64,000 bases of DNA from Oryzobacter telluris (GCF_043099285.1 NZ_CP170723.1:2790001-2854000), one strand, 5' to 3'. Counted from the stretch's first letter, positions 1 to 8,514 are shown. The notes: generated by a model not told the origin, from the sequence alone. Numbers and translations: made by a program.

Positions 1-795
1 GGAGGCACCGGCCTCCTCGAGGACCTTCGCGACCGTCTTCTTGGCGTCCTTGGCGAACGGCTGCTCGAGCAGGACGTTCTCCTTGAAGAAGCCGTTGACG
101 CGACCCTCGACGATGCGGGGAAGGGCGGCCTCGGGCTTGCCCTCCTCCTTCGCGGTGGCCTCGGCGACGCGACGCTCGTTCTCGACCGTCTCGGCGTCGA
201 TCTCCTCGCGGGTGAGGACGCTCGGGCTGAACGCCGCGATGTGCATCGCGACGTCGCGCGCCGTCTGCTCGTCGCCACCGGCGGTCGCGACGAGGACGCC
301 GATCTGCGCGGGCAGGTCGGGGCTCGTCTTGTGCAGGTAGGACACGACGTGCTCGCCCTCGAGGCGGGCCACGCGCTTGACCTCGATCTTCTCGCCGATG
401 GTCGCGTTGGCCTCGTCGAGCAGCTCCTTGACGGACTTGCCGTCGGAGAGCGTGGAGTCGAGGAGGGCCTCGGCGTCGGCGGCCTTGACGGCCACGGCCT
501 GGGTGAGGACCTGCTCGGCCAGGGCGCCGAAGCGCTCGCCCTTGGCGACGAAGTCGGTCTCGCACAGGACCTCGACGAGGGTGCCCTCGCCGGCGGAGGC
601 CGCGGCGGTGACCAGACCGTTGGTGGCCGTGCGGCCCTCACGCTTGGTCACGCCCTTGAGGCCCTTGACACGCAGGATCTCCTCCGCCTTGGTCATGTCG
701 CCATCGGCCTCGTCGAGGGCCTTCTTGACGTCCATCATCCCGGCGGCGGTCTTCTCGCGGAGCGCCTTGATGTCAGCGGCGGTGTAGTTCGCCAT
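1..795 (-). CDS. tsf: Elongation factor Ts (3' end cut by window edge)
   Basis: EF-Ts is the guanine-nucleotide exchange factor that recycles EF-Tu during translation. The reading frame begins MANYTAADIKALREKTAAGM, the typical N-terminal UBA-like domain, and the EF-Tu-contact motif TDFVAKGERF follows at about residues 78-87. The 265 codons seen end in VLEEAGAS, so only roughly a dozen C-terminal residues should lie outside the window. It follows rpsB on the same strand after 48 bp, the classic rpsB-tsf pair. I see no terminator between the two, so co-transcription is likely. Identification is secure. Confidence 0.97.
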   Translation of the reverse strand, partial: MANYTAADIKALREKTAAGMMDVKKALDEADGDMTKAEEILRVKGLKGVTKREGRTATNGLVTAAASAGEGTLVEVLCETDFVAKGERFGALAEQVLTQAVAVKAADAEALLDSTLSDGKSVKELLDEANATIGEKIEVKRVARLEGEHVVSYLHKTSPDLPAQIGVLVATAGGDEQTARDVAMHIAAFSPSVLTREEIDAETVENERRVAEATAKEEGKPEAALPRIVEGRVNGFFKENVLLEQPFAKDAKKTVAKVLEEAGAS

Positions 796-843
796 GAGTG
801 GTGTTCGCTCTTTCCTACTAGCGGTCGGACGGTGACGAGTGGG

Positions 844-1887
844 TCAGGCCTTGTCGGCCGGAACGGCCTCGGCCTCGGTGGCGTCGGCCTCGGCGGCCGG
901 GGCCTCCTCGGTGACCTCGGCGGCGGGAGCCTCCTCGGTGACCTCGGCGGCGGGGGCCTCGGGGGCCTCCTCGACCTCGGCGACCTCGGGGGTCTCGGCG
1001 ACCTCGGCGGTCTCGGCGGCGGGCGCCTCGACCTCGGCCGGAGCCTCGGCGGTCTCGGTGGCCTCGGCGGCGGCGGTCTCGCCGGCCTCCGGGGCGACCT
1101 CGTCGGCCGTCTGCGCGGCGTCACCGGCGAGGAGCTCGCGCTCCCAGTCGGCGAGCGGCTCGTCGCCGGCCACGACACCCTCGGCGGCGGGGCCACCGGA
1201 GCGCTGGATCAGGCCCTCGGCGACGGCGTCGGCGATGACGCGGGTCAGCAGCGTGACCGAGCGGATGGCGTCGTCGTTGCCGGGGATCTTGTAGTCGACC
1301 TCGTCGGGGTCGCAGTTGGTGTCGAGGATCGCGATGACGGGGAGCCCGAGCTTGCGCGCCTCGTCAACGGCGAGGTGCTCCTTCTTGGTGTCGACGATCC
1401 ACACGGCCGAGGGGACCTTGCCCATGGTGCGGATGCCGCCCAGGGTCTTCTCGAGCTTGTCCTTCTCGCGCTTGAAGATGAGCAGCTCCTTCTTCGTGAA
1501 GCCGGAACCGGCCACGTCGTCGAAGTTGAGCTCCTCGAGCTCCTTGAGGCGGGTGAGCCGCTTGGAGATCGTCTGGAAGTTGGTGAGCATGCCACCGAGC
1601 CAGCGGTGGTTGACGTACGGCATCCCGACGCGCGTCGCCTGCTCGGCGATCGGCTCCTGGGCCTGACGCTTCGTGCCGACGAAGAGGATGGTGCCGCCGT
1701 GGGCGACCGTCTCCTTGACGAACTCGAACGCGTTGTTGATGTAGGTCACCGACTGCTGCAGGTCGATGATGTAGATGCCGTTGCGCTCGGTCATGATGAA
1801 GCGCTTCATCTTGGGGTTCCAGCGACGGGTCTGGTGCCCGAAGTGGACGCCGCTCTCGAGGAGCTGGCGCATGGTGACGACGGCCAT
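844..1887 (-). CDS. rpsB: 30S ribosomal protein S2 with long acidic C-terminal tail
   Basis: This is a structural protein of the small ribosomal subunit. The start at MAVVTMRQLLESGVHFGHQT was chosen because it matches the S2 N-terminus and is preceded by AAGGAG eight bases upstream. The conserved core runs to about residue 255. The last ~90 residues are almost only Ala, Glu, Val, Thr and Pro, with a tandem repeat of EVTEEAPAA. The total of 347 aa compares with about 240-260 in most bacteria. Acidic S2 tails are known in actinobacteria, but this one is long. It lies upstream of tsf. Confidence 0.97.
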   Translation of the reverse strand: MAVVTMRQLLESGVHFGHQTRRWNPKMKRFIMTERNGIYIIDLQQSVTYINNAFEFVKETVAHGGTILFVGTKRQAQEPIAEQATRVGMPYVNHRWLGGMLTNFQTISKRLTRLKELEELNFDDVAGSGFTKKELLIFKREKDKLEKTLGGIRTMGKVPSAVWIVDTKKEHLAVDEARKLGLPVIAILDTNCDPDEVDYKIPGNDDAIRSVTLLTRVIADAVAEGLIQRSGGPAAEGVVAGDEPLADWERELLAGDAAQTADEVAPEAGETAAAEATETAEAPAEVEAPAAETAEVAETPEVAEVEEAPEAPAAEVTEEAPAAEVTEEAPAAEADATEAEAVPADKA

Positions 1888-2211
1888 CGTCGTTCTCCTT
1901 GTGCTAGAGGTTGTCAGTTTCGTCGGTAGTGGTCGGCTCACGGCCGGCCCCACCTGCCTGGCGTCCTGACGCACCCCGGACGGTTCCGGCCGACGAGGTC
2001 GACCCGTACCGCCACTGCCGTGGTGCGCCCCGGCTCGGAGGAGACCTCGTCGCAGGAGAGTGACGCGCGAATTCGGCGCACGTGTGGATACACGCAGGCC
2101 GTCGGACATCGTACGTCGCGCAGGGCCCCCAGCGGAAATCGGCTCCGACCCCGTCAGCGGCCCGGAAAGCCGCAGGCGGCGCGCTCCATCGACGGGTAGC
2201 GTCTCGGCCTC
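1888..2211. other. Divergent intergenic region / rpsB leader
   Basis: This 324-bp stretch without a gene separates rpsB (minus) from an MFS gene (plus). On the minus strand a TACGAT hexamer (plus coordinates 2108-2113) is a plausible -10 for rpsB and would leave a leader of about 210 nt. That is long enough for an autoregulatory structure such as those known for S2 in other bacteria, but I could not derive a specific fold. The plus-strand promoter candidate for the MFS gene lies at the other end. No convincing small ORF was seen. Confidence 0.4.
2197..2202 (+). promoter_or_regulatory. Candidate -10 element of MFS gene
   Basis: TAGCGT lies 9 nt before the GTG start. This is slightly farther than the 6-7 nt seen at other genes here, so either the mRNA has a 2-3 nt leader or the start is misassigned. 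Confidence 0.4.
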
Positions 2212-3450
2212 GTGGGCCGGATCCTCGACGTCATCGCACCGCCGCGCATGGGCACGCCCTTCCGGTGGAACCTCACGTCGTCGTGGGTGGCCCAGCTCGG
2301 CGACGGCATCGCCCTCGCGGCCGGTCCCCTGCTCGTCGCGTCGCAGACCGACGACCCGCGGCTCATCGCGGCCGCGGCGATGGTCCAGCAGGTGCCGACC
2401 CTCGTCCTCGGGCTGTTCGCCGGGGCGATCGCGGACCGCGTCGACCGCAAGCGGCTCGTCCTCACCGCCAACCTCGTGCGCGTCGTCGTCCTGCTCCTGC
2501 TCGTCGCCACGATCGTCACGGGGACGATCTCCATCGGGCTGCTCCTCGTGGCGCTGCTCGCCGTGGGCACGGCGGAGATCTTCGCCGACACCGGATGGCG
2601 CGCCGTCCTGCCCTCGATCGTCCCGCCGGCGGACCTCGGGGTCGCCAGCGCCCGGCAGATGTCGGGCTTCCTCGTCGCCAACCAGATGGTCGGGCCGGCC
2701 GTCGGGGCGTCCCTGTTCGCGCTGGGCCACGCGGTGCCGTTCGGGGTGCAGGCGACGGCCGGGCTGCTCGCCGCCGCCCTGTTCGCCAAGGTCGCCGTCC
2801 CCGCTGTGGTGCGGGCCGCCGACCACGAGCCGCAGCACGTGGGGCGCGACATCCTCGACGGCCTGCGATGGATCCGTCACCACGCCCCGGTGCGCACCCT
2901 CATCCTCGTGATCCTCGCCTTCAACATCACGTGGGGGGCGCCGTGGGGCGTGCTCGTCTACTGGGCGCAGCAGCGGCTCGGGGTGGACGAGGTCGGCTTC
3001 GGCCTGCTGACGACCGCGTCGGCGGTGGGCGGCGTCATCGCCGTGGTGGGGTACGACTGGCTCGAGCGCCGGGTGGCCCTGGGCCGGCTGATGAAGGTGT
3101 GCCTGACCCTGGAGGTGCTCATGCACCTCGTGCTCGCGCTGACGACCGTGCCGGTCGTCGCGTACGTGGTGATGTTCGTGTTCGGCGCGTACGCCTTCGT
3201 GTGGGGCTCGCTGTCGAACGCGGTGCGGCAGCGGGCGACGCCCCACGACCTCCAGGGACGGGTCGGCTCGGTGTACTGGCTGGGGCTGACGCTCGGCCTC
3301 ATCGTGGGGCAGCTCATCGGCGGGCTGCTCGCCGACCGGTTCGGGCCCGCGGCGCCGTTCTGGTTCGCGTTCGGCGGCTCGGCGTTGACGCTGGCGGTCG
3401 TCTGGCGGCAGCTCGGGCACATCGCGCACGCCGACGAGCAGACCCACTGA
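2212..3450 (+). CDS. MFS transporter, exporter-like
   Basis: This is a 412-aa integral membrane protein with about 12 hydrophobic segments and no signal peptide. The MFS loop signature after TM2 reads GAIADRVDRKRL (residues 64-75), and a second-half counterpart, GLLADRFGPAAP, follows near the C-terminus. The shape resembles the macrolide/multidrug-exporter-like branch (MFS_3), but the substrate cannot be predicted. The GTG start is weakly supported: there is no Shine-Dalgarno, and an ATG lies 12 codons downstream. The gene sits between rpsB and an aminotransferase, outside the conserved backbone order, so it looks like accessory cargo. Confidence 0.85.
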   Translation: MGRILDVIAPPRMGTPFRWNLTSSWVAQLGDGIALAAGPLLVASQTDDPRLIAAAAMVQQVPTLVLGLFAGAIADRVDRKRLVLTANLVRVVVLLLLVATIVTGTISIGLLLVALLAVGTAEIFADTGWRAVLPSIVPPADLGVASARQMSGFLVANQMVGPAVGASLFALGHAVPFGVQATAGLLAAALFAKVAVPAVVRAADHEPQHVGRDILDGLRWIRHHAPVRTLILVILAFNITWGAPWGVLVYWAQQRLGVDEVGFGLLTTASAVGGVIAVVGYDWLERRVALGRLMKVCLTLEVLMHLVLALTTVPVVAYVVMFVFGAYAFVWGSLSNAVRQRATPHDLQGRVGSVYWLGLTLGLIVGQLIGGLLADRFGPAAPFWFAFGGSALTLAVVWRQLGHIAHADEQTH

Positions 3451-3481
3451 CGCGCCCTCGCCCTCGCCCTCGCCCTCGGCG

Positions 3482-3527
3482 AACGTGGGTGAACACGCCG
3501 CGGATCACCGGCGCGTTCACCCACGTT
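3482..3527. terminator. Strong hairpin after MFS gene
   Basis: Two 18-nt arms (3482-3499 and 3510-3527) pair with a single mismatch around a 10-nt loop, starting 32 nt past the MFS stop codon. There is no T-tract, which is usual for GC-rich actinobacterial terminators. A (GCCCTC)-type tandem repeat immediately precedes it. Confidence 0.75.
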
Positions 3528-3557
3528 TCGAGCGAGCGGCGCGGGGCCCCGCTCGCC

Positions 3558-3563
3558 TAGCCT
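3558..3563 (+). promoter_or_regulatory. Leaderless-type -10 of aminotransferase gene
   Basis: TAGCCT is followed by 6 nt and then the ATG, so the first transcribed base would be at or next to the start codon. Confidence 0.65.
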
Positions 3564-3569
3564 GCGGGC

Positions 3570-4733
3570 ATGCCCTCCTCCCCCGGCCACCCCTCCCTCG
3601 CGCCCTTCGGCACGACGATCTTCGCGACGATGTCGGCCCTCGCCGCCGAGCACGGCGCCATCAACCTCGGGCAGGGGTTCCCCGACACCGACGGCCCGCC
3701 CGAGGTGCTGGCGGCGGCGGTGTCGGCCATCCGGTCCGGGCTCAACCAGTACCCGCCGGGGCCGGGGGTCCCCGCCCTCCTCGATGCCGTAGCGGAGCAC
3801 CAGTCGCGCTTCTACGGGCTGACCGTCGACCCGGTGCGCGAGGTGCTCGTGACGGTGGGGGCGACCGAGGCCATCGCGGCGACGGTGCTGGCGCTCGTGC
3901 GCCCCGGGGACGAGGTCGTCACCTTCGAGCCGTACTACGACTCGTACGCGGCGACCATCGCCCTGGCCGGCGGGGTGCGCCGGACGTCGGTGCTGCGGTT
4001 CCCTGACTTCGCGGTTGACGAGGAGTCCCTGCGGGCGGCGTTCTCGTCGCGGACGCGGGTCGTCCTGCTCAACACGCCGCACAACCCGACAGGGAAGGTC
4101 TTCACGCGGGCCGAGCTCGACCTCGTGTGCGAGCTGGCGCGCGAGCACGACGCGTGGGTGGTGACCGACGAGGTGTACGAGCACCTGACGTTCGACGGTG
4201 TCGAGCACGTGCCCGTGGCCTCGCTGCCCGGGATGGCGGAGCGGACCCTGACGATCTCCTCGGCCGGCAAGACGTTCTCGACCACGGGGTGGAAGGTCGG
4301 CTGGGTGTCGGGTCCGGCCGAGGCGATCGCGGCCGTGCGGGCGGTCAAGCAGTTCGTCACGTACGTGGGGTCGGGGCCGTTCCAGCACGCCGTGGCGACC
4401 GGGCTGGGGCTGGGCGACTCCGTGTACGCGGGGCTGTCGTCGTCCTTGCAGGCCAAGCGCGACCGGCTGGTGGCGGGGCTGCGCGCGGCGGGGATGAGCG
4501 TCTCGGTGCCGCAGGGCACGTACTTCGTCATCGCCGATGCCGCCCCGCTCGGCGCGACCGACGCCCTGGCGTTCTGCCACGAGCTGCCGGTGCGGGCCGG
4601 TGTGGTCGGGGTACCGGTGTCGGTGTTCCACGACGACGTCGACGCGGCGCGCACGCTGGTGCGGTTCGCGTTCTGCAAGCAGGACGCGGTGCTCGACGAG
4701 GCCTGCCGGCGGTTGGCGGCCCTCGCGGGCTGA
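3570..4733 (+). CDS. PLP-dependent class I/II aminotransferase
   Basis: This 387-aa fold-type I aminotransferase has the conserved NTPHNPTG stretch (168-175), the PLP phosphate region GATEAI (98-103) and the Schiff-base lysine in SSAGKTFSTTGWK (K234). The overall pattern fits the group that includes N-succinyldiaminopimelate, methionine and kynurenine aminotransferases (DapC/YbdL/KAT-like). Sequence alone does not fix the substrate. The ATG follows a leaderless-type -10. Four tandem copies of an 8-bp unit (gggctgac) run across its stop codon. Confidence 0.9.
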   Translation: MPSSPGHPSLAPFGTTIFATMSALAAEHGAINLGQGFPDTDGPPEVLAAAVSAIRSGLNQYPPGPGVPALLDAVAEHQSRFYGLTVDPVREVLVTVGATEAIAATVLALVRPGDEVVTFEPYYDSYAATIALAGGVRRTSVLRFPDFAVDEESLRAAFSSRTRVVLLNTPHNPTGKVFTRAELDLVCELAREHDAWVVTDEVYEHLTFDGVEHVPVASLPGMAERTLTISSAGKTFSTTGWKVGWVSGPAEAIAAVRAVKQFVTYVGSGPFQHAVATGLGLGDSVYAGLSSSLQAKRDRLVAGLRAAGMSVSVPQGTYFVIADAAPLGATDALAFCHELPVRAGVVGVPVSVFHDDVDAARTLVRFAFCKQDAVLDEACRRLAALAG

Positions 4734-4758
4734 CGGGCTGACGGGCTGACGGGCTGAC
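4727..4758. repeat. Four tandem copies of GGGCTGAC
   Basis: Four exact 8-bp units start inside the last codons of the aminotransferase gene and run past its stop. Extra units would not alter the protein, because TGA occurs in the first unit. This may be a slippage-prone microsatellite. Confidence 0.85.
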
Positions 4759-4763
4759 GGACG

Positions 4764-4807
4764 CGGTCGTCCACAGGCCCGGTCTCGGGAGGTGGTCGTC
4801 CACAGGT
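4764..4807 (+). promoter_or_regulatory. Duplicated GTCGTCCACAGG box, copy A
   Basis: Two copies of GTCGTCCACAGG start 29 bp apart (17 nt between them). The TCGTCCACA cores are at 4767-4775 and 4796-4804, and the second core ends exactly 50 nt before the ATG of the M23 gene. The same arrangement occurs upstream of yraN. The core also fits the relaxed GC-rich actinobacterial DnaA-box form YYGTCCACA. The function is unknown. Confidence 0.6.
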
Positions 4808-4842
4808 TCCGTGCGGCCCTGTCGCGGGGCGGCGGGTGCGGC

Positions 4843-4848
4843 GAGGCT
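4843..4848 (+). promoter_or_regulatory. Leaderless-type -10 of M23 peptidase gene
   Basis: GAGGCT is followed by CGAGGC and then ATG. The local string GGCTCG-GG-ATG resembles that before yraN. Confidence 0.5.
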
Positions 4849-4854
4849 CGAGGC

Positions 4855-5577
4855 ATGTCCAGGTCCTCCGTCGTCGCCGTCGTCGCCGTTGCATGCCTCG
4901 TCGCGCTCGGGGCCGGCGTCGTCGGGCAGCCGGGAGGCGGCGGCATGGGCAGTGACGAGGCCGCGCCGGGCGCGGCGGCCGCGGTCGAGGACGGGTCGAC
5001 CGGCTCCGTCGGGGTCGGCCGGGCCACGGGCGCGGGGGCGGCTGCGGTCGGGGGTACGAGCAGCTCCGGTGTGGGCGGGGCTGGCGGGACGGCGCGACCC
5101 GGCCCGGGGCTGCGTGCCGCTGGTGCCCGGGCATCCCCCGACGGTCCGGTCGCTCACCCGTGGCGGTGGCCGCTGGCACCGCGTCCCCCGGTGCTGCGGC
5201 GATTCCGGGCTCCACCCGACCCGTACGCCGCGGGACATCGCGGGCTCGACCTCGGGGTCCGTGCCGGTGACGTGGTGCTCGCCGTCGCCGACGGTGTCGT
5301 CACGCACAGCGGCACCGTGGCGGGTCGTGGCACCGTCACGGTGCTGCACGCCGGTGGGCTGCGCAGCACCTACGAGCCGGTCGACTCCTCGGTGCGTGAG
5401 GGTGACGTCGTGGTCGGCGGTGCGCCCATCGGGGTGGTCGCGCCTGGCCCGGGATCGTCCTCGGGACACTGCGGCGCCCGGGTCTGCCTCCACCTCGGAG
5501 CGCGGCGCGGTGAGAGCTACGTCGACCCGTGGCCGCTGCTCGCCGGGGCCCGGTTGGCCCTGCTACCCCTTGGGTGA
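4855..5577 (+). CDS. Secreted M23 (LytM-like) peptidase domain protein
   Basis: This 240-aa protein has an N-terminal hydrophobic segment (about residues 4-23, VVAVVAVACLVALGAGVV) that acts as signal or anchor, a Gly/Ala-rich linker, and then an M23 domain (about 100-235). The first zinc motif HRGLD is intact. The second, normally HxH, reads CLHLG, so the first His is Cys, and GHCG precedes it. Reduced or altered zinc binding is therefore possible, and the role may be in cell-wall binding or division rather than hydrolysis. Related peptidases next to rpsB in actinobacteria carry a similar CLHWG-type motif. The gene overlaps the convergent repeat-protein gene by 15 bp. Confidence 0.82.
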   Translation: MSRSSVVAVVAVACLVALGAGVVGQPGGGGMGSDEAAPGAAAAVEDGSTGSVGVGRATGAGAAAVGGTSSSGVGGAGGTARPGPGLRAAGARASPDGPVAHPWRWPLAPRPPVLRRFRAPPDPYAAGHRGLDLGVRAGDVVLAVADGVVTHSGTVAGRGTVTVLHAGGLRSTYEPVDSSVREGDVVVGGAPIGVVAPGPGSSSGHCGARVCLHLGARRGESYVDPWPLLAGARLALLPLG

Positions 5578-8514
5578 GGCCGACGGGCTGACGGACGCGC
5601 CCGGTGAGGGCGAGGTCGACACGCTGGACGTCGGTGTGGGAGTGGCGGTGCTGCTCCCGGAGCTGCGCTGCTGGAAGAAGAACCAGCCAGCCGCGGCGAG
5701 CGCCAGGACGATGACGAGCAGGACGATCGACCGGACCCGGCTCTTCTTCTTCGCCTTGGCGGCCACCTCGGCCGCCTCCGCTGCAGCCTCGGCGTCGAGG
5801 AGGGCCTGGGCCTCGGCCAGCTCGCGCTCGCGCTCCTGAGCGCGGGCCGCCGACTTGGCGCGCCGCTCCTCGGCATCGGCCCGACGGCTCGTCGTCTGGA
5901 CCATCTGGGTCGGCGGGTCGATGAGGATGTCCTTGTCGGGGTTCTCGACCGCGGGGACCTCGAACTCCATGCCGTCCGACACGCGCCAGGACAGGTGGAC
6001 CGGCGGCGGGACGTAGCGGTCCGAGGCGTCGACGGCGTCTGCGGCAGAGGTGCGAGCGGCGGGGGCGGTGGCCGAGACCTGGGCCGTCCCGAGGAGCACC
6101 TCGGGCGGGGGCGCGCCGAGGAGCTCGGCGAGCGGGGTGACGGTGAGCTGAGGAGTGGTGGTCTGGGCTGCGGCGGCGGGGACGACCTCGGGGGTCGGCT
6201 CGGGCTCAGGCGCCACCGTGGACTCGGCGGGCTCATCAGGCGCGACGTCCTGCACCAGCTCGGGCGGCGGCACGAACCAGCCGTAGGCCGACGGGGCGTT
6301 GTCGTCCTCGACGACCCAGGGCTGGGAGTCGTAGTCGCGAGCGGCTCGACCGGCATCGGAGTCGTCGACCACCTCGGCGACGTCCTCGAGCGTGATCTCG
6401 TCCTCGACGACCGGCTCGTCCTCAACGACGGGCTCGGCCAGGTCCTCGACGACCGGCTCGTCGTCGACAGCCTCAGGCTCCGCTGCGACGTCCTCGACAG
6501 CCTCAGGCTCCGCTGCGACGTCCTCGACAACCGGCTCTGCCAGGTCCTCGACAACGGGCTCGTCCTCGACGACCGGCTCGGCCAGGTCCTCGACGACTAC
6601 CTCAGCCTCGGGCTCGACCCACGCCTCCTCGACGACAGGCTCGTCCTCAACGACGGGCTCGGCCAGGTCCTCGACGACCGGCTCGTCGTCGACAGCCTCA
6701 GGCTCCGCTGCGACGTCCTCGACAACCGGCTCTGCCAGGTCCTCGACAACGGGCTCCTCCTCGACGACCGGCTCGGCCAGGTCCTCGACGACTACCTCAG
6801 CCTCGGGCTCGACCCACGCCTCCTCGACGACCGGCTCGGCCAGGTCCTCGACGACCGGCTCGTCCTCGGCCAGGACCTCAGCCTCGGGCTCGACCCAGGC
6901 GTCCTCGACAACAGGCTCGGCGACGTCCTCAACGACCGGCTCGGCCAGGTCCTCGACGACCGGCTCATCCTCGAGCACAGGCTCCGCGGCGATGTACTCG
7001 ACGACCGGCTCGTCCTCGACGACAACCTCAGCCTCGGGCTCGACCCACGCATCCTCGACAACCGGCTCTGCCAGGTCCTCGACAACCGGCTCTGCCAGGT
7101 CCTCGACGACCGGCTCGTCCTCGACAACAGGCTCCGCGGTGACGTCCTCGACGACGGGCTCGTCTTCAACGACAGTCGAGGCAAGGTCCTCGGCAACAGG
7201 CTCGTCCTCGACAGCTTCAGCCTCGGGCTCCGCAGCGACCCATGCGTCCTCGACAACCGGCTCATCCTCGACGACAGTCGAGGCAAGGTCCTCGACAACG
7301 GGCTCGTCCTCAACGACCGGCTCAGCGTCAACGACCGTCTCGGCCACGTCCTCGACAACAGGCTCGGCCACGTCCTCGACAACCGGCTCGTCCTCGACGA
7401 CGACCTCAGCCTCAGGCTCCGCCGCAACCCAGGCGTCCTCGACAACAGGCTCGGCCACGTCCTCGACAACCGGCTCGTCCTCGACGACGACCTCAGCCTC
7501 AGGCTCCGCAGTGACCCACGCGTCCTCGACGACGGGCTCGTCCTCGACAGCCGGGGCGGAGGCCTGCTCGGCCTCGGCGCGGGCGGCCTCGGCGAACTCC
7601 GCCTGCCACGCAGCCCAGTCGACGGTGCTGTCGGCGTCTGAGCCGGCCTCGACGGTCGCCTCGACCTGCTCGGAGGTCTCCTCGAGGTCGGCCGCGTCGC
7701 GGGGGGCGACCTCGGCGTCCTCGATCGGCTCGTCCACCTCGACGCCGGCAGTCTCGACGGCGGCAGTCTCGACGGCGGCGGTGTCGTCGCTCCAGGTGTC
7801 GACGACCTCGGACTCCTCGTCCTCGTCGGTGACGATCTCCTCGGTGGCCGCCCGGTGCTGGACCGCCAGCCACCAGGGCGTCGAGTCCTCCTCGACGGCC
7901 GGCGGGCTCACCTCGTCCACGACCTCGACCTCGGCGTCGGCGTCGGGCGTCGCGGTCTCGCCGGCAACAGCCGAGTCGACGGAGTCGACCACCTCGTCCT
8001 CCGGGACGTCGGTGGACCGGCGCATTATCCAGGAAGGCCGGTCGGCATCCTCGTCGCTCCCGGACCCAGCGCCGGCGCCGGCGTCACGGTCGGTCGGGGC
8101 CGAGGGCGCGGCAGCCCAGGTGTCGTGGGGGGCCTCCTCATGGAGGTCCTGCGTCGGCGGGGGCGTGAACGTGGGCACCGTGGCGTCGGCGTACCCCGCG
8201 AGGGCCGCCAGACCGGTGACGGCAGGAGCCGTGGGGGCGATCGGCTCGGGCTCGGGCTCGGGCTCGTGGCGTGCCGGGGCGGACCGCCCGCTGGAGCGAC
8301 GGCCGAACCGGACGATGGAGCCGCGGCGGTGGCGCGCCGAGGTGTCGGCCTCCTCCTCCTGGACCTGGCCGGCGGGCTTGGGCTCGACGTACAGGCGGCG
8401 GAACTCCGAGACCCACTCGGCGACATCGAGGTGCTCGGCCGAGTCGCCCGACGCGGCGGCGGAGCCGTTCTCCGACGACGCCGGCGCGGCGTCGCCCTCG
8501 TCGCGGTCGGTCAT
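5563..8514 (-). CDS. Val/Glu/Asp-rich tandem-repeat protein with C-terminal membrane anchor
   Basis: I recognise no family. The 983-aa protein is built from an acidic N-terminal region (EWVSEFRRLYVEPKP near residue 33), a central ~390-residue array of VVEDEPVVED / EDLAEP / EPEAEV units, a lower-complexity spacer, a basic stretch (KKKSRVR), one transmembrane helix (VLLVIVLALAAAGWFFF) and a Ser/Pro/Thr tail. This predicts a single-pass anchor with a very long, strongly acidic and probably disordered cytoplasmic arm. The ATG is chosen over an in-frame GTG at 8589 that would overlap the xerC stop by 8 nt (possible translational coupling). It sits downstream of xerC. The repeat DNA has clearly expanded by duplication. 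Confidence 0.75.
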   Translation of the reverse strand: MTDRDEGDAAPASSENGSAAASGDSAEHLDVAEWVSEFRRLYVEPKPAGQVQEEEADTSARHRRGSIVRFGRRSSGRSAPARHEPEPEPEPIAPTAPAVTGLAALAGYADATVPTFTPPPTQDLHEEAPHDTWAAAPSAPTDRDAGAGAGSGSDEDADRPSWIMRRSTDVPEDEVVDSVDSAVAGETATPDADAEVEVVDEVSPPAVEEDSTPWWLAVQHRAATEEIVTDEDEESEVVDTWSDDTAAVETAAVETAGVEVDEPIEDAEVAPRDAADLEETSEQVEATVEAGSDADSTVDWAAWQAEFAEAARAEAEQASAPAVEDEPVVEDAWVTAEPEAEVVVEDEPVVEDVAEPVVEDAWVAAEPEAEVVVEDEPVVEDVAEPVVEDVAETVVDAEPVVEDEPVVEDLASTVVEDEPVVEDAWVAAEPEAEAVEDEPVAEDLASTVVEDEPVVEDVTAEPVVEDEPVVEDLAEPVVEDLAEPVVEDAWVEPEAEVVVEDEPVVEYIAAEPVLEDEPVVEDLAEPVVEDVAEPVVEDAWVEPEAEVLAEDEPVVEDLAEPVVEEAWVEPEAEVVVEDLAEPVVEEEPVVEDLAEPVVEDVAAEPEAVDDEPVVEDLAEPVVEDEPVVEEAWVEPEAEVVVEDLAEPVVEDEPVVEDLAEPVVEDVAAEPEAVEDVAAEPEAVDDEPVVEDLAEPVVEDEPVVEDEITLEDVAEVVDDSDAGRAARDYDSQPWVVEDDNAPSAYGWFVPPPELVQDVAPDEPAESTVAPEPEPTPEVVPAAAAQTTTPQLTVTPLAELLGAPPPEVLLGTAQVSATAPAARTSAADAVDASDRYVPPPVHLSWRVSDGMEFEVPAVENPDKDILIDPPTQMVQTTSRRADAEERRAKSAARAQERERELAEAQALLDAEAAAEAAEVAAKAKKKSRVRSIVLLVIVLALAAAGWFFFQQRSSGSSTATPTPTSSVSTSPSPGASVSPSASPKG
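6385..7560. repeat. Intragenic degenerate tandem repeat array
   Basis: The coding DNA of the acidic repeat protein consists of imperfect ~18-30 bp units around CTCGACGACCGGCTCG. Within it, a block of ~190 bp is duplicated almost exactly: 6419-6639 and 6643-6833, the first copy carrying one additional 30-bp unit. The pattern keeps the reading frame throughout. Confidence 0.9.

Noticed and set aside
6385..7560. CRISPR-like short repeats
   Set aside because: The units are degenerate, contiguous, in frame with a protein and without unique spacers; no cas gene is present.
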